64,000 nt of DNA from Pinus tabuliformis (taxonomy: Eukaryota > Streptophyta > Pinopsida > Pinales > Pinaceae): assembly GCA_031772625.1 (NCBI GenBank), contig CM062810.1:709579584-709643583 (forward strand), given 5' to 3'. Both the position numbers and the translations under genes were made by a program. The notes under the pieces were generated by a model. It was not told the DNA's origin and made no database searches. It saw only the letters and a program-made list of their open reading frames with translations. Positions 1-12,500 of this stretch are shown piece by piece (the stretch's first letter is position 1; each line of letters opens with the position of its first letter).

Positions 1-717
1 CAAATAGACCCTCCAAATACTCGTTTCACTTAAGCCCTCTTATAGGCTTCAAAAACCATATACAAAGCCCCCTAAAGAGGCATGATAGACTATGGCTTCC
101 TATCTGTAGATTCTCGGCCTCCAAAACATGGGACATAAGGCATGCGGCCTGGCTATAGATGACCCAAACAAGTGTGGCTTTCTCTTAGGAGAGATTCACC
201 ATAAACATCACACCCAAAACATCCTTAGATCAACCTTTATACACAGTGGAAGCTTCATCTCAAACATTGGACATGTAATAGAAGATAAGAAAGCTTAGAA
301 CAATCCACACAAATGCCCAAACTTGTCCCTATGAGGCTCGACCTTATATCTAAGGAATTTAGCCCATCAAATAACCCTGCCAAGAAAATAACCTAGCCCT
401 TCCTCCTTCGCTGGAAACACCTTCCTCCTGCAGCTATTTCAGAGAGTAAATAATGTGTGTGAGATGATCAAATGATGTTGGAGGACACTCTCTTTTATAG
501 GAGGTGGAGAGGGGTTTCACTTGTAAAATTATCACCAAGCCGACATTGATAAATTACACATGAGGGGGCTTAATTTCATAAATATATTTTCCTCATTCAA
601 ATATAGTGATCTTTAGGTTGATTTTTGTCCTCTCAAAAAGAGGAATTCAATGCCACAATTATCTTCTTTGAAGGAGCTGCCCAAAGTGGAATTTGGCCCT
701 AGTTGCCAATTTCAACA
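1..717. mobile_element. LTR-like remnant (copia-LTR related end)
   Basis: The right end (about 590-717) resembles in order the right end of the copia LTR at 35330-36166. It has a 'cctctcaaaaagaggaatt' block, then a 'tttggccctagttgccaa' block, and ends in TTTCAACA. The same layout recurs at 20700-20835. Left of it is AT-rich DNA with no ORF. The left end lies outside the window and no target duplication can be tested, so a solo or truncated LTR is an inference. Confidence 0.4.
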
Positions 718-1160
718 ACTTCCCTATCCTAAAAAGGGGCTTACTTCCATGTTTTCGGGGAGCTCCAACTAATAATGATAAAGGTGGAGGCTTAATCATT
801 TATGATCATCTTTGGGAATCTTTCTTTTTGGAAAAATTAGAAATTCACACTGCAAACTGTCATGTTGTCCAAATGAAAATGAATCATCTACTTGAATATG
901 AAAATATTGAAGGATCATTCCTATTGAGAAGGTTAAGTAAATAGGCTAGCAGGTCTTCCAAATTAGTGCCAGTGCTAACAGATGAATCCTTTTGCCCAGA
1001 CTTAGGGTGGACATATATAATTCATTTTTAGCATCTAAACTGGCCACCTCCATTTGATCCTGGAGGTCCCCTGCTCCTTGTCAAGCGAAGGCGATGGGTA
1101 CAGACAGGACATGAATCCAAAGATTAAAGATACCCATTTTCCGCAGGATATTTAACATGC
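718..1160. other. Spacer, nothing recognised
   Basis: No convincing coding frame or repeat. A short frame running from 693 crosses the presumed LTR edge and is not gene-like. Confidence 0.4.
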
Positions 1161-2232
1161 TTGGGCCACCTTGGTCCAAAATATATTTTGAAATTTAAAC
1201 CATGCAGTTTAAATGATGGGGAAGACCATGATTCACTACTGGCAGGTGTGCATATAGCTGCTACGCCTAAAGCCAGGGAACTGGGTGCATGGGATGGAAT
1301 TAATACCCACATTCTATATGACATCATATCCAATGTTGCAGGAAGCTCTTGGGTCTTTGTAGATTAGGTTCCTCAACTAGTTTTCTCTAAATATTTTCTT
1401 CAAGGATCTAGGAATTGTGCTAGATGAAGCCAAGTCACTAGCTTTTCCTATTCCTCCGGCTGCTATAACACATCAACAGTTTATTCATGACTCAACTTGT
1501 GGATATGTTGAGGAAGTTGATGTTGCAATTGTCAAGATTTGGCAAAAGATAACAGGTGTCAATGTTGTGGCTCAAGATGAAGGTTATTCTCCCAAATAGA
1601 TTGCGCAAGAAGTTATTGCCATTTCCAATACAGTGAGGTATATTGGTTTCATTGGCCTTGGAGCAATGGGATATAGCATGGAAACACAACTTATTAAATC
1701 AAATTATCATGTTTGTGATTTTGATATATATGAACCAATTTTATCTCGAATTGAAAAAGGGAGTCCAATGAAAGTTTCACAAGGCGTTGAGGTTCTCATA
1801 GTTATGGTCACTACTAAAAAACAGGTTGGACATGCATTGTTTGGAGATGGAGGGGCAGTTGCATCTTTATTAGATGGGACATCAATAAAGCTAGGTTCAA
1901 CTGTATCACCAAGGTTTCTAAAAGAATTAGAGACCCGGTTGGAAGATGAGATAAAAGACTTTCAGATGGTTGATTCCCATGTATCTGGTGATGTGGTGAA
2001 GGCTACTAGGGGAAAGCTACCTATAATGGCTTCCAAAACTTATGAAGCATTGAAGCGCACTGGTGATTTTTCATCAGATTTGGGTGAGAAACTATACATT
2101 ACCAAGGGTGGAGCTAGAGCTAGCATCCCTGTGAAAATGGTAATTCACCTTTTTGTTGGAATTCACACTGCATCTGTTGTTGAAGCTATGACATTTAGAG
2201 TTTGTTCGAATCTGAAAACGCAACAAGTGTGA
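1161..2232 (+). pseudogene. Pseudogene fragment: tandem beta-hydroxyacid dehydrogenase domains (plant multidomain aldolase-class protein)
   Basis: In order, the segment encodes the C-terminal helical part of one 3-hydroxyisobutyrate/6-phosphogluconate-dehydrogenase-like unit (about 1229-1366, then 1396-1598) and the Rossmann domain of a second unit (from 1633). That order is known from the large plant protein combining two such dehydrogenases with a DUF1537 kinase-like and a class II aldolase domain. The second unit shows GLGAMG (GxGxxG) near its N-terminus, and the lysine of the KMV motif is kept. The usual APVSGG substrate motif reads SHVSGD, and the Asn after KMV is Ile. There are in-frame stops at about 1366 and 1597-1599, a deletion with frameshift near 1380-1395, and loss of frame after about 2190. 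The second dehydrogenase segment reads without introns. Either a decayed retrocopy or a large-exon gene relic fits. It cannot make a functional enzyme. Confidence 0.8.
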
Positions 2233-4077
2233 CTCCTTTGGATATTCCCCTGTTGCACAACCAATAGATTATTTTATCTATCAATTTAAAAAGTCATAAT
2301 TGGAGCAGTTAATCTCTTTTAGGTGGAAACCCAGGGCTTCATAGAAATTTCAAAATTTTTAACTTGTAAGGCAGTAAAGCCTGAATCCATTTCCTCTCTG
2401 TCATCACTACTATGATACATGTCTATGGTAGATTTCTCTAGATTGATTTCCATTATCGTTTCTAAGCATAGGATTGAGTGCTACCCCTATGTACTTTGTT
2501 TGCTTCTCTGAGTTCACTGACTACTGCCACTCTAAAGAGAACATCATCTTCAAACAACATATCAAAAATTTTGAGATATGGGGTTTTAGTTGTGTTGCCC
2601 AGTCATCTTCAATGCATGTTTCTGGGTACCTCTATTTTGAGGGTTTCAGGCGAAACTCTCTCTCTCTAGTTTCAGTGATCCCCTTGCCACCCTAACTAGG
2701 TCTCTCCTTCTTTAGTGGACATCATCTGCCACCCTACAGGATTTGGTTTGCTTATTTCATAAAGTTTTAATTATATTTGTTTGTAGGAAGCTTCGATATC
2801 ATTAATATAATTTGGGTTGCAGGGTTATAGTATCTCCAAGGGCCGAGTTGTGCAATCAAGGAAGAAGTTGCTTACTAATCCTAGATCTGATTTATAGGTC
2901 TCAAGGTGCCAGGGAGAGTTGTAGTGCTAAGGATCGAGTTTCTTAACTTATAGGAGGGCTAAGCTATCTTGCAATTCCAAGTATTAGTGCCAAAAATCAT
3001 CTTCAGAATTTGGGGTTGAACATTGAGGCCTGATTTATTCCAGCTAGTGGGTTGAATCCCTTGTGAAAGGAGATGATATTAAGCTACAATTCTAGGCCAC
3101 TAACTTCCCATAATTCGTTTGCTAAGCAGAGATCTCCAACAGTGATTTTCTAGGCACTATATTGACCCCAGGGACCATGAATGTCTTCATTTCTGGACTG
3201 ATATGTATTGTATTTGGCCTGATTTACATGACTGAGTATTACCTGTGTACCTAGGAAACATATTTCTGCGATCTAGAGCCGGAGTATTCTTATAAAATGA
3301 CTCTGTGTTGACATTTGTGTTAGCATCCACTTCCTTCCAGGTTCCTCTATATTACCTATGCACTATGCTCTTGTTTATATCTTGTTGTTATGTATTTCCG
3401 GGTTTTCATTAATGGAGGAATAATGCTTTAAAGGGTTGTAGCATACATATCTCAGTGGAAAAGTAATATGTTGGGTTCCCTATAATTTATATTTATGAGC
3501 TGGGTTATTCATGTAATTAGTTTCTTGGTCCTTTCTCCTTATTAATGTGTGAAAAACAAGAAAATACTCCTACATCAATATACTCTCAAAATGTTTGACA
3601 AAGACTCTCACTAAAGAAAAACCAACAAACACAGAAGACACAATGACATTTGGAAGAAATTTTGAGATGGATTATTAGTGGTATCATATCCATGCTCTTG
3701 GTCGGTTCTGGGATTAAAACCAAGTAATATCAAACCGAAATCAAAAGGCTTAAGGTAACTAGGAAAAATGTTTCTAAGACAGGGATAATTTGCTCAAAAT
3801 TTTGAAGATTATAACAAAACCTTCGTGAAAGTGATAAAGCAAATGGAATCATGGGTATCCTCAGAAGCAACAAAGAGAAAGGGAAGTTGCAGACCTGATG
3901 ATAAAAGAACAGCTAATGACTAGGACTCATATTCAAAAACTGTTGGGAAGCTTTCTCTGAATAAAGAGGCCTACTATGTTCCCCATAATATAAGGATTGA
4001 TGGGCAGCCAGACATTAATAACCTGCCATTTGGAGATGTGGTTACTGTCAAGATACCTACATCTAGCAACCATTGTG
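2233..4077. other. Spacer with one coding-like patch
   Basis: AT-rich DNA without a sustained ORF. Positions about 3958-4080 read openly on the + strand as a protein-like stretch (core: IRIDGQPDINNLPFGDVV) that I do not recognise. It ends where the retrotransposon at 4083 has inserted, so it may be a disrupted exon. Confidence 0.35.
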
Positions 4078-5639
4078 ACACATGTTAGCCTCCTGCTGCA
4101 GCAGGTATTCATCTTTCATGATTGACATTTTTACATGCCAAATATGTCATACTTTGCAAGCTGCAGTGTTCCATATTTCCACAAGAAACAATGAAAGTGT
4201 GCTGGTCCAAATGCCACTGCTGTATTCCATTTTTGATGAGTTTTTCAGTTAAGGGAAGGCCAAACAGCTAAATCCTGGCCTCCCTAAGTTTCAATTTCCT
4301 GTTTTAGAATATAGAGAATGATATCTGTCCAAACAGTTCAATCTTGGCAGATTTGTAGATAGGTAGAGAATCAAAGGGACCCAACTGTTTAATCTGGGCC
4401 CTAGCAGAAATAAGTATAGATTTAGATAGGAAATGTTCAAAGAAAAATTGTAAATCTGGGTTTGAAAGCCTAAGTGCACCCGATTAAAAAGAAGAAAAAA
4501 AATGTTAGAAAAATAGGCTGGGTAGGTAGTTGTGTGGTTGCAGAATTATAAATTGTGATCAATTTTGTGGTACAAAGTGTTTTATCTTTTCAGATCACAG
4601 TGCAGGCAGTTTTCCTGCAAAAGAGCTCAAAGGTAGATATAACTAACTCCCCCTTCTTCTAAAAAAAGTCACTTATTAACTCCCCAAAGAGGTCAAGATC
4701 TGCTTGAGCCTCTTAGTCTCATCATACTCCATATCAGTTGCCTTGGTGAAGATCTGCTTCACTCAAGGATCTCAGTTCTTTACAAGTTCTTTTCCCCAAA
4801 TATAGCCTAAGGTCCCTGACCTTAGCGCTTGCTAGTCACCTTCATATTAAATACTAACAGTATTATATAACTCCCTATCAGTTTTCCCATTCCCCTACTA
4901 AAGCTGTGTACATATAACCCCCCTATGTAAATATCCCCTCCCTGGCAATATAGCCATATTTTTATAAGTCCAGAAAAAAATGGTCCATCTGGGGCTGTTT
5001 TTAGCCCATCCGAGTCATAGCAGGGATTTATCTGACACCTGGCCAGATTAATAACCTCCCCCCCTAGCCCAAAAAACCCCCAAAAAATCCTCTAAAACCA
5101 TGTTTTACCCCTTTTTCCCTAAGTCCTAAATATAAATATCATACTCCGCACGCAAATAACCCCCTTTTTCCGCCCCTAACCCAAAGTTTTTTGCATAAAA
5201 CATCAATCCCGCTGCTTATTAAACCTATAACCCACTTTTCCCTAAGTCATAACCCACCCGCGCGCATATTAAAAATGGTATATTCTTCGCATATTCCCCG
5301 TCTTTTATCCCGCCATCGCCTCGCGCCTACCGCCAACTGTTGGATCGCCCGCCCCACAGATCAACGATGGGCGGGCCGCCCCATCCCCGAATCACCCGAG
5401 CTTTAGCATTCGGGAGATGGGCGGTATTGCCACCGTACTCCCGCCACGCGTCAGCTCCTGGGCTGTGGCGGAGGCCCCCCTCACGAAACCGCTCTCCCCC
5501 AAAGGTGGTGCGCCACAGTACCGCTTACCGCCTCCTGCCCGGTGATGTCACTGCATACGTCACCCCCTGCACAATCACTGCTTATGTCACCCCCTCTGCC
5601 CAGTCACATGTTCAGTCATCTGCCTGCGTGGCCCCTTGC

Positions 5640-5715
5640 CACGTGTCATGCCACGTCACCATCCGTACATGATGACGTCATGCTGACGTCATCCCGCCAC
5701 GTCATGCTGACGTCA
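5640..5715. promoter_or_regulatory. Cluster of bZIP-type ACGT motifs in the 5' LTR
   Basis: Three perfect TGACGTCA palindromes lie at 5673-5680, 5684-5691 and 5708-5715, with a CACGTG G-box at 5640-5645 and further ACGT or near-ACGT cores upstream from about 5550. TGACGTCA and CACGTG are established plant bZIP (and, for the G-box, bHLH) sites. They lie about 700 bp upstream of the TATA box. A role as LTR enhancer is inferred. Confidence 0.6.
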
Positions 5716-6410
5716 TCAGCACTTTTTTGGCGCGAAGGGAAAAAATCACACTTCAGAGCCCCGGAATCAGATTCTGAGGCAGTTTTTGATGAGCGGTTTG
5801 CGCCTAGCGCAAATCGCTAATCGCTAGATTTTTTGGGCCTGAATGGGGAATCTTCAGGGAATCTTTTCATCATACGGCCCCAGGAAGCCCGAAAGGTGCA
5901 AAAATGACCCGTTTTCTTCGCAGAACATACCGAAAGGATCAGAAGACAGTTCCAGAGGATGTAGAGGCCGAATAGCGGCCATCAATGCGTGATTAGACCC
6001 GCAGCACATCAGAATAGCAGTCCAGATTTTGTCAAAGAGTATCAGATGAAAGAAAAGACGCCAAAGAGTATCAGCAAATATTTTTTTACGGGCTCAAAGC
6101 ATCTGTACATTAATGAAGCCCCCAGAAAGTCAAATCAGGCATCATCAGCCTGTCCTAGCTCTCAAATCATAGTCAGAAGCATTCAATGCCGCCGAAACAG
6201 CAAGGGTGCAAAGACCAATGCACAGTTATGAGAGATGAACAGCACACAGCCACCAGGACAGACATTAACTCATCTTGTTACAGTTGCCCCCAGCATAGCT
6301 CAAAGATATTTTCTGGCATTTATTTCAGGATAAGATTAGGTTAAAGGTAATTAGTTTTCTGCCAGACCTATTAGGTCGGTTGTAATAGATAATTTTGGAA
6401 AAATCTTCCC

Positions 6411-6419
6411 TATATATAC
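6411..6419 (+). promoter_or_regulatory. LTR core promoter, TATATATAC
   Basis: A good TATA box preceded by 'aaatcttccc'. It is identical in the 3' LTR at 11911-11919. Transcription would start about 30 bp downstream near the 'gaccctctgtattg' segment, defining the R region of the LTR. Position and conservation are seen; function is inferred. Confidence 0.6.
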
Positions 6420-7244
6420 GACCCTCTGTATTGTTTTAAGGGTCGGTTGGTTGATAGTCTTCAGGGGAGACTCGCACTGTATACCTGATATGTTTTATGT
6501 AATCAGAGACTGCTGAAAGGCTTGGAGGAAAGACTGTCTGCTCTGTGTCTAATGGTTTTGAAGAAGTGAATTTGGAATTCTTGTGCTGCAACATGACTCA
6601 ATAAGTTTTCCTACCTTTGTTTTTCCATTGGTATACCGTCTAAAATAGTAGAAAGAAAAAATAGTCTAGAATTGGTTTAAACGCCCTCTATGCTCATTTT
6701 CTGCTATTTCTTTATGTTTTCATCTAGGTTAGTAATGAATATGAATTCCCTATGGCTCATGTTTCCCCTAATCCCTTCATCTTTGACAGTTGTCTAGGAA
6801 TTCTTAATTGCTCCTAGACAGAGCTCATTCACCTTTCCCCCTTTTAAGCCGAGTGAGAGATTCTTTATTGCCTCTCATTCCTTATCTCTCATTCCATCCT
6901 TTTAAGCTTTAAGTGTTGTTTCATGAGCAGCTACCTTGCTCCTTATTTCTCTTGTGACCAAGAAAACGCACCAGCAGTCTCACTCCTTGACTCCACGCCC
7001 AATGGTTTGAAACTTACCAGACTATGTTTTGCCTCTCTACTTGAGACATCTTCCTTCCCACCAAAAAAAAACAAAAAACCCTGAACTCAATAACTAGCCT
7101 AAAATCATTTTCAACAAAGCTAAACCTAAAAGAGAGAGCCCTCTCTGATTGCAGGTTGGCTAGAACCTGCAGTCCAAAGTTGGTCTGTGGTTACCTCGGC
7201 CGTATCCTTTTCGGAGCTTAAGGACAACTTGAGTGATAACATAA

Positions 7245-7262
7245 TGGCGACTCCACTAGGGA
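7245..7262 (+). other. Putative primer-binding site of the gag-only element
   Basis: Three bases after the 5' LTR a TGGCGACTCCACTAGGGA stretch starts with the TGG expected to pair with a tRNA CCA end. I did not match it to a particular tRNA. The core 'gcgactccac' recurs at about 7401 in the leader. Confidence 0.5.
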
Positions 7263-7442
7263 ACTTCCTCAGATAGTTTCACAAAGAAAGTTGGAAAGCT
7301 CCACTGGGAAGACCCAAACCTTCACAACCTTTTTTCAAGTCTAGCTCTGATCTTTGATGGTGGACAGAGATCAGGCACTCAAAGTTAATGTATCCACCTG
7401 GCGACTCCACATCATCCTCATAATAAAGACTCCACTGGAGAA

Positions 7443-9443
7443 ATGAACCCAAAAGAAATTTATGAGCAGATCAGGCTTTTGACCTGGATTATTATCCAAG
7501 AGGTCATGTTCTTTCTCCTCCATAAAATTTTGCTGTACATATTGTTTGAATTTGACTTTTATGTTTTTCCCGTAGAAAATGTTGAAGAAAGCCCTCCTTG
7601 CACACCCGAACAGCATCCTTTAAATGTTGCTAATGCTCACCTTGTAGTCAAGGAGGACACTACTGTCAAAACAAATCTTCCTATCCATGTTCATACCGAA
7701 CCCAGTCATTTAGTCCCTGTACACAATCACGTACCTCGTAAAGTTCCTGATAGATATAAACCACTCATTCTGCCTCCCGTGCTTAATCCTTTGCCCAAAA
7801 ATCATCCCGTGTATCTCCCAAGATTTGATGGAGAGAGTGGAGTTACTGCTCAAAAGCATATTCAGGCTTTTGAAGATTATTTGAACATTTTTGAAGTGGA
7901 GGATGAGGATGTTAGTGTTAGGTTGTTTGCCCTTTCTTTGCAAAGTGAAGTTAGGACTTGGTTTAAAGCATTGCCTGAAGCAAGCATCTCAAATCTCCAG
8001 CAGTTATTCAAACTCTTCCTTGATAGATGGATGATCAAAGTCAATTTCCTCGTGCTCATAGAAGAATATAATCAGTTAAAAAGGATTCCAAATGAATCTG
8101 TTCAGCAATTTTCTGACCGATTCAATCAAGTTTATCATTCAATACCATTAAATATAAGACCTCCCCCTGATTTGGCCCTATTACATTATCCAGCAGCATT
8201 TGATCCAGAAATAGAATTTCATCTGAGAGAAAGGAGCCCCTCTACTATGCAACAGATGCAGAACATGGCAGTAGATGTAGAGGCTAATCTGAAAGTTAGG
8301 AAGGGGAAGTTAAAAGCAGAAAAAGGGGATGAACTCGATATCTTTGTAAAGAAAGCAGAGGAATTAAAGCAGATGTGCACAATAGAAGTTGAATGTTTAG
8401 AGCGCCTGAACAGATCTGTTTTGCAAAAGGAAAGTAATGATATACATGCACAAACCTGCCACAAAACAGATGACATATTCATACCGCCATACATGATGGA
8501 GCAGTCTCCTGATATAATATATGAATATAATAGCTTCTCTTCTTTCAACTGTCTGCCCAAATATGATCAGTATGTTGATGATTATGAGCCTGACGACCAA
8601 ATCAGCCTTACAGAGGAGTCAGACATTATTTTGGCAGAAAGCTCAATTCAGGTTCAGTTGCCTGAACCCAATGCTCAGCATGCCCATTTCAGCTATGAAG
8701 AGAAGGAGGAAAAGGTAGAAAATTTTAAATTCAGTGAAGGAGCTTTACCATTTTGTTTCAAGTCTTTTCAGTTTATTAGGGAAAATTATCATGCTGTTAA
8801 TAATCAAGTGTCACCATGTTCTGTTACTGATCAGCTAGAGGAAATTCCAGGCCCTGCTCTTAAAGCATCAACACTAGATTTGCAGCCCCAAAGTGCCAGT
8901 GAATGTCAGATTGAGGAAGACTCAGAAGCGGCAGCATGTGACCAAAAAATCCAATTGGATTCCCTGCCTGTTGATTTTCAGCTATCTCAGATATTTGAAA
9001 CAGAAAAAGAACAGTCAGCACAAATCTGTCAAGTGCCATCTGAGCCAGCTTTCAAAGAATTACAGGTACCATCCCATGTTTTGCAGAATTCATCTGATGG
9101 TAAGCTGTGTGATGAGGTAAATCACTACTCTTCTCCGCTAGCAGGCTGCGAAGCACAGTATCAAGTGGTTGATGATCCCCCAATTCTAAAGCATGATAGC
9201 TATCCCAAACTTTTGTACAGTTCTTTAGTTCAGTCCAGCAATAATGTATATATGCTACAGGACCCTTTTGTACAGTTTCTTATTTCAGCAAAGAAGGTCA
9301 GCAGTTACCTGACCTTCTCAAAGATCAACAAAGCCATATCAGATTGCAAGAACTCCATTTCAAGTAACAGCAAGCACGAGCAGCAAAAGCCATTCATGTT
9401 CATAATGCTTAAATGGCTACATTGGTTGTTTCATTTTACCTAA
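7443..9443 (+). CDS. Gag-like protein of the non-autonomous retrotransposon
   Basis: A 666-residue frame that starts 201 bp inside the internal region and ends about 156 bp before the 3' LTR. Residues about 120-290 form a plant retrotransposon gag (capsid-type) domain: a YLPRFDGES entry, a helix-rich EVRTWFKALP segment, and the QLKRIPNESVQQFSDRF motif. N-terminal residues 10-45 are hydrophobic. The C-terminal half is acidic, low in conserved motifs and rich in Gln/Ser/Glu. No CX2CX4HX4C zinc knuckle and no enzymatic domain is visible. The frame is intact although the LTRs have diverged, so it may still be expressed or be recently inserted. Expected role: structural particle protein packaging its own RNA, with polymerase supplied in trans (inferred). 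Confidence 0.85.
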   Translation: MNPKEIYEQIRLLTWIIIQEVMFFLLHKILLYILFEFDFYVFPVENVEESPPCTPEQHPLNVANAHLVVKEDTTVKTNLPIHVHTEPSHLVPVHNHVPRKVPDRYKPLILPPVLNPLPKNHPVYLPRFDGESGVTAQKHIQAFEDYLNIFEVEDEDVSVRLFALSLQSEVRTWFKALPEASISNLQQLFKLFLDRWMIKVNFLVLIEEYNQLKRIPNESVQQFSDRFNQVYHSIPLNIRPPPDLALLHYPAAFDPEIEFHLRERSPSTMQQMQNMAVDVEANLKVRKGKLKAEKGDELDIFVKKAEELKQMCTIEVECLERLNRSVLQKESNDIHAQTCHKTDDIFIPPYMMEQSPDIIYEYNSFSSFNCLPKYDQYVDDYEPDDQISLTEESDIILAESSIQVQLPEPNAQHAHFSYEEKEEKVENFKFSEGALPFCFKSFQFIRENYHAVNNQVSPCSVTDQLEEIPGPALKASTLDLQPQSASECQIEEDSEAAACDQKIQLDSLPVDFQLSQIFETEKEQSAQICQVPSEPAFKELQVPSHVLQNSSDGKLCDEVNHYSSPLAGCEAQYQVVDDPPILKHDSYPKLLYSSLVQSSNNVYMLQDPFVQFLISAKKVSSYLTFSKINKAISDCKNSISSNSKHEQQKPFMFIMLKWLHWLFHFT

Positions 9444-9599
9444 CGGCAAAGTAAGTGCTGGTTAGGGTAGGTAGGTAGGATTAATAAGGCAGCCGGCCAA
9501 GCAAAAATTTTGCAGAATACAGCAGCAATTGAATACAAGGCAGTCTGACCTGCTGTTCTTGGCTTTTCACAAGGAAAAGCCATCCCCAAGTGGAGCCAC

Positions 9600-12500
9600 T
9601 GTTAGCCTCCTGCTGCAGCAGGTATTCATCTTTCATGATTGACATTTTTACATGCCAAATATGTCATACTTTGCAAGCTGCAATGTTCCATATTTCCACA
9701 AGAAGCAATGAAAGTGTGCTGGTCCAAATGCCACTTCTGTATTCCATTTTTTATTAGTTTTTCAGTTAAGGGAAGGCCAAACAGCTAAATCCTGACCTCC
9801 CTAGGTTTCAATTTCCAGTTTTAGAATATAGAGAATGATATATGTCCAAACAGTTCAATCTTGGCAGATTTGTAGATAGGTAGAGAATCAAAGGGACCCA
9901 ACTGTTTAATCTAGGCCCTAGCAGAAATAAGTATAGATTTAGATAGGAAATGTTCAAAGAAAAATTGTAAATCTGGGTTTGCAAGCCTAAGTGCACCCGA
10001 TTAAAAAGAAGAAAAAATGTTAGAAAAATAGGCTGGGTAGGTAGCTGTGTGGTTGCAGAATTATAAATTGTGATCAATTTTGTGGTACAAAGTGTTTTAT
10101 CTTTTCAGATCACAGTGCAGGCAGTTTTCCTGCAAAGCAGCTCAAAGGCAGATATAACTAACTCCCCCTTCTTCTAAAAAAAGTCACTTATTAACTCCCC
10201 AAAGAGGTCAAGATCTGCTTAAGCCTCTTAGTCTCATCATACTCCATATCAGTTGCCTTGGTGAAGATCTGCTTCACTCAAGGATCTCAGTTCTTTACAA
10301 GTTCTTTTCCCCAAATATAGCCTAAGGTCCCTGACCTTAGCGCTTGCTAGTCACCTTCATATTAACTACTAACAGTATTATATAACTCCCTATCAGTTTT
10401 CCCATTCCCCTACTAAAGCTATGTACATATAACCCCCCTATGTAAATATCCCCTCCCTGGCAATATAGCCATATTTTTATAAGTCCGGAAAAAAATGGTC
10501 CATCTGGGGCTGTTTTTAGCCCATCCGAGTCATAGCAGGGATTAATCTGACACCTGGCCAGATTAATAACCTCCCCCCTAGCCCAAAAAACCCCCAAAAA
10601 ATCCTCTAAAACCATGTTTTACCCCTTTTTCCCTAAGTCCTAAATATAAATATCATACTCCGCGCGCAAATAACCCCCTTTTTCCGCCCCTAACCCAAAG
10701 TTTTTCGCATAAAACATCAACCCCGCCGCTTATTAAACCTATAACCCACTTTTCCCTAAGTCATAACCCACCCGCGCGCATATTAAAAATGGTATATTCT
10801 TCGCATATTCCCCGTCTTTTATCCCGCCATCGCCTCGCGCCTACCGCCAACCGTTGGATCGCCCGCCCCACAGATCAACGGTGGGCGGGCCGCCCCATCC
10901 CCGAACCGCCCGAGCTTTAGCGTCCGGGAGATGGGCGGTATTGCCGCCGTACTCCCGCCACGCGTCAGCTCCTGGGCTGTGGCGGAGGCCCCCCTCACGA
11001 AACCGCTCTCCCCCAAAGGTGGTGCGCCACAATACCGCTTACCGCCTCCTGCCCGGTGACGTCACCGCATACGTCACCCCCTGCACAGTCACTGCTTACG
11101 TCACCCCCTCTGCCCAGTCACATGTCCAGTCATCTGCCTGCGTGGCCCCTTGCCACGTGTCATGCCACGTCACCGTCCGTACATGATGACGTCATGCTGA
11201 TGTCATCCCACCACGTCATGCTGACGTTATCAGCACTTTTTTGGCGCGAAGGGCAAAAATCACACTTCGGAGCCCCAGAATCAAATTCTGAGGCAGTTTT
11301 TGATGAGCGATTTGCGCCCTCATCGCTAGATTTTTTGGGCCTGAATGGGGAATCTTCAGGGAATCTTTTCATCATACGGCCCCAGGAAGCCCGAAAGGCG
11401 CAAAAATGACCCGTTTTCTTCGCGGAACATACCGAAAGGATCAGAAGACAGTTCCAGAGGATGTAGAGGCCGAACAGCAGCCATCAATGCGTGATTAGAC
11501 CCGCAGCACATCAGAATAGCAGTCCAGATTTTGTCAGAGTATCAGATGAAAGAAAAGACGCCAAAGAGTATCAGCAAAGATTTTTTTAGGGGCTCAAAGC
11601 ATCTGTACATTAATGAAGCCCCCAGAAAGTCAAATCAGGCATCATTAGCCCGTCCTAGCTCGCAAATCACAGTCAGAAGCATTCAATGTCGCCGAAACAG
11701 CAAGGGTGCAAAGACCAATGCACAGTTATGAGAGATGAATAGCACACAGCCACCAGGACAGACATTAACTCATCTTGTTACAGTTGGCCCCAGCATAGCT
11801 CAAAGATATTTTCTGGCATTTATTTCTGGATAAGATTAGGTTAAAAGTAATCAGTTTTATGCCAGACCTGTTAGGTCGGCTATAATAGATAATTTTAGAA
11901 AAATCTTCCCTATATATACGACCCTCTGTATTGTTTTAAGGGTCGGTTGGTTGATAGTCTTCAAGGGAGACTCGCACTGTATACCTGATATGTTTTCTGT
12001 AATCAAAGACTGCTGAAAGGCTTGGAGGAAAGACTGTCTGCTCTGTGTCTAATGGTTTTGAAGAAGTGAATTTGGAATTCTTGTGTTGCAACATGACTCA
12101 ATAAGTTTTCCTCCCTCTGTTTTTCCATTGGTATACCGTCTAAAATAGTAGAAAGAAAGAATAATCTAGAATTGGTTTAAACGCCCTCTATGCTCATTTT
12201 CTGCTATTTCTTTATGTTTTCATCTAGGTTAGTAATGAATATGAATTCCCTATGGCTCATGTTTCCCCTAATCCCTTCATCTTTGACAGTTGTCTAGGAA
12301 TTCTTAATTGCTCCTAGACAGAGCTCATTCACCTTTCCCCCTTTTAAGCCGAGTGAGATTCTTTATTGCCTCTCATTCCTTATCTCTCATTCCATCCTTT
12401 TAAGCTTTAAGTGTTGTTTCATGAGCAGCTACCTTGCTCCTTATTTCTCTTGTGACCAAGAAAACGCACCAGCAGTCTCACTCCTTGACTCCACGCCCAA

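Larger units (their letters stand above)
4083..7241 (+). repeat. 5' LTR of the gag-only element (3159 bp)
   Basis: TG...CA bounded. It contains an AT-rich left part, a GC-rich block (about 5250-5830) with ACGT-core motifs, a TATA box at 6411, and a transcribed-looking right part ending GATAACA. Small indels against the 3' copy include 'agcgcaaatcgctaa' sequence near 5807-5822 that is shortened in the other LTR. Confidence 0.92.

Noticed and set aside
5191..5820. Overlapping open frames in the GC-rich LTR block (also at 10819-11409)
   Set aside because: They overlap in several phases, are Pro/Arg/Ser-rich from base composition, and sit in the LTR promoter region. No domain is seen and the copies differ by indels.
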